Assembly: GCA_900318375.1 (NCBI GenBank)
Contig: ONKG01000018.1
Coordinates: 1 to 60,622 of the forward strand
Direction: 5' to 3'
Length of the DNA stretch: 60,622 nt
Source: an uncultured Lachnospiraceae bacterium
GTDB lineage: Bacteria > Bacillota > Clostridia > Lachnospirales > Lachnospiraceae
Part shown: positions 60,266 to 60,622 of the stretch, in pieces
Layout: the number at the start of each line of letters is the position of its first letter
Numbering within the stretch: the first letter of the stretch is position 1
Notes under the pieces: generated by a model
Told to the model about the DNA's origin: nothing
Database searches by the model: none
What the model saw: only the letters and a program-made list of their open reading frames with translations
Position numbers and translations under genes: made by a program

Positions 60266-60298
60266 AACAGTGCCGGAAGGATATACTCCTCCCGGCAC
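60266..60298 (-). terminator. Terminator after the PTS IID gene
   Basis: GTGCCGG and CCGGCAC close a 15-base loop; on the minus strand TGTTTTAAAA follows. Its T-run is moderate. Confidence 0.7.
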
Positions 60299-60357
60299 AT
60301 CATTTCCGGCAGAGTTACTGTCATGTTTCTGAAACCCTGCACCGCCTGGTGCTGCTA

Positions 60358-60622
60358 TTAATAAGCAAGTCCGGGGTTGAAGAATCCGATCAGAACACCG
60401 ACGAAAGCGATGACGACCAGCAGGCCCATGACTTTCAGAGGGCTCAGCTGCTTCTTGGCCATCAGCCACCAGCAGAAGATTACGAAGATCGCGGTCAGAA
60501 GGCCGGGGAATACGCTGTCGAATTTCTCCTGCAGGACCATGTAGGCTTCGCCCGCCTCATTGTAGAGGGCAAAGCTGGTCTTGACACTGATCCAGGACGC
60601 GGAGACCGCACCGATGACGATA
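60358..60622 (-). CDS. PTS mannose/fructose/sorbose-family IID component, C-terminal part (runs off the window)
   Basis: The last 87 codons: ALYNEAGEAYMVLQEKFDSVFPGLL, then two membrane segments around FVIFCWWLMAKKQLSP and GLLVVIAFVGVLIGFFNPGLAY. This matches the end of ManZ/LevG-type IID subunits, which with IIC form the sugar channel of mannose-family PTS. Frame and stop are clear. The IIA, IIB and IIC genes should lie beyond the window edge. Its nearest downstream genes are the small membrane protein and the HPr-like protein. Confidence 0.85.
   Translation of the reverse strand, partial: IVIGAVSASWISVKTSFALYNEAGEAYMVLQEKFDSVFPGLLTAIFVIFCWWLMAKKQLSPLKVMGLLVVIAFVGVLIGFFNPGLAY

Overview
This window looks like part of the chromosome of a Gram-positive anaerobe of the class Clostridia, most likely a member of the Lachnospiraceae. 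The evidence is the Firmicutes-type division cluster (mraZ, rsmH, ftsL, PBP, mraY, murD, ftsW, ftsQ, ftsZ), a SpoIIE/SpoIIAA-type regulatory pair, ackA beside a TmcAL (YlbM) gene, strong AGGAGG ribosome sites with frequent TTG and GTG starts, and HK97-type prophage genes next to a tRNA-Ala. The species cannot be named from sequence alone. Most of the window is moderately GC-rich; 20.1-26.5 kb is visibly more AT-rich and is accessory DNA.

Layout. 0-1.1 kb: a GntP-type permease start, followed by two divergent catabolic genes (DUF1537 kinase, GntR regulator) that are both missing their 5' halves and are fused at one point. 1.4-20 kb: ordinary metabolism (acetate kinase, tRNA(Met) cytidine acetate ligase, a MarR regulator, HAD phosphatases, a hydrolase, a sodium symporter, a lipoprotein) with several odd proteins: an ADP-ribosylglycohydrolase-like/SseB fusion lacking metal ligands, an FtsK-like protein without a P-loop, and a pseudouridine synthase that reads in frame into an aldose-epimerase-like gene. 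20.1-27.9 kb: a decayed prophage or integrative element at tRNA-Ala(CGC). It has ClpP and portal remnants, an intact CI/LexA-like repressor with operators, a DUF739 gene broken by an amber codon, a probable type III toxin-antitoxin locus (repeat RNA plus toxin), an Abi_2 gene with an unknown partner, and a tyrosine integrase. 28.1-40.5 kb: the dcw cluster on the minus strand, starting with an MraZ-box promoter. It lacks murE, murF, murG and ftsA. FtsL carries a huge disordered Gln/Arg/Ser region and FtsQ a long acidic tail. 40.9-43.2 kb: lgt and ychF. 43.5-53.5 kb: a minus-strand run that appears to be one functional unit: QueT-like transporter, two small proteins with double-glycine leaders, a short HlyD-like protein, a C39-peptidase ABC exporter, an NHLM-type ABC exporter, a phosphatase-kinase fusion (SpoIIE plus RsbW-like domains) and a STAS protein. 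53.9-60.6 kb: xpt, trpS, a KptA-type RNA 2'-phosphotransferase, a GH32 sucrose/fructan hydrolase, a HAD phosphatase, an HPr-like protein with His15 replaced by Asp, a small membrane protein and the end of a mannose-family PTS IID gene.

The most promising system is the exporter at 43.5-52.9 kb. Its two cargo proteins share a DLxxVxGG leader ending, are large for bacteriocins, and no RiPP-modifying enzyme is present. A one-protein partner switch with its STAS target sits at the distal end of the run. The second striking property is the number of short intergenic tandem arrays (units of 14-60 bp, about fifteen loci). At five genes the array copies the gene's own 3' end including its stop codon. 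Two other dispersed repeat families are also present: a MITE with terminal inverted repeats and REP-like GACGGTTCTG palindromes.
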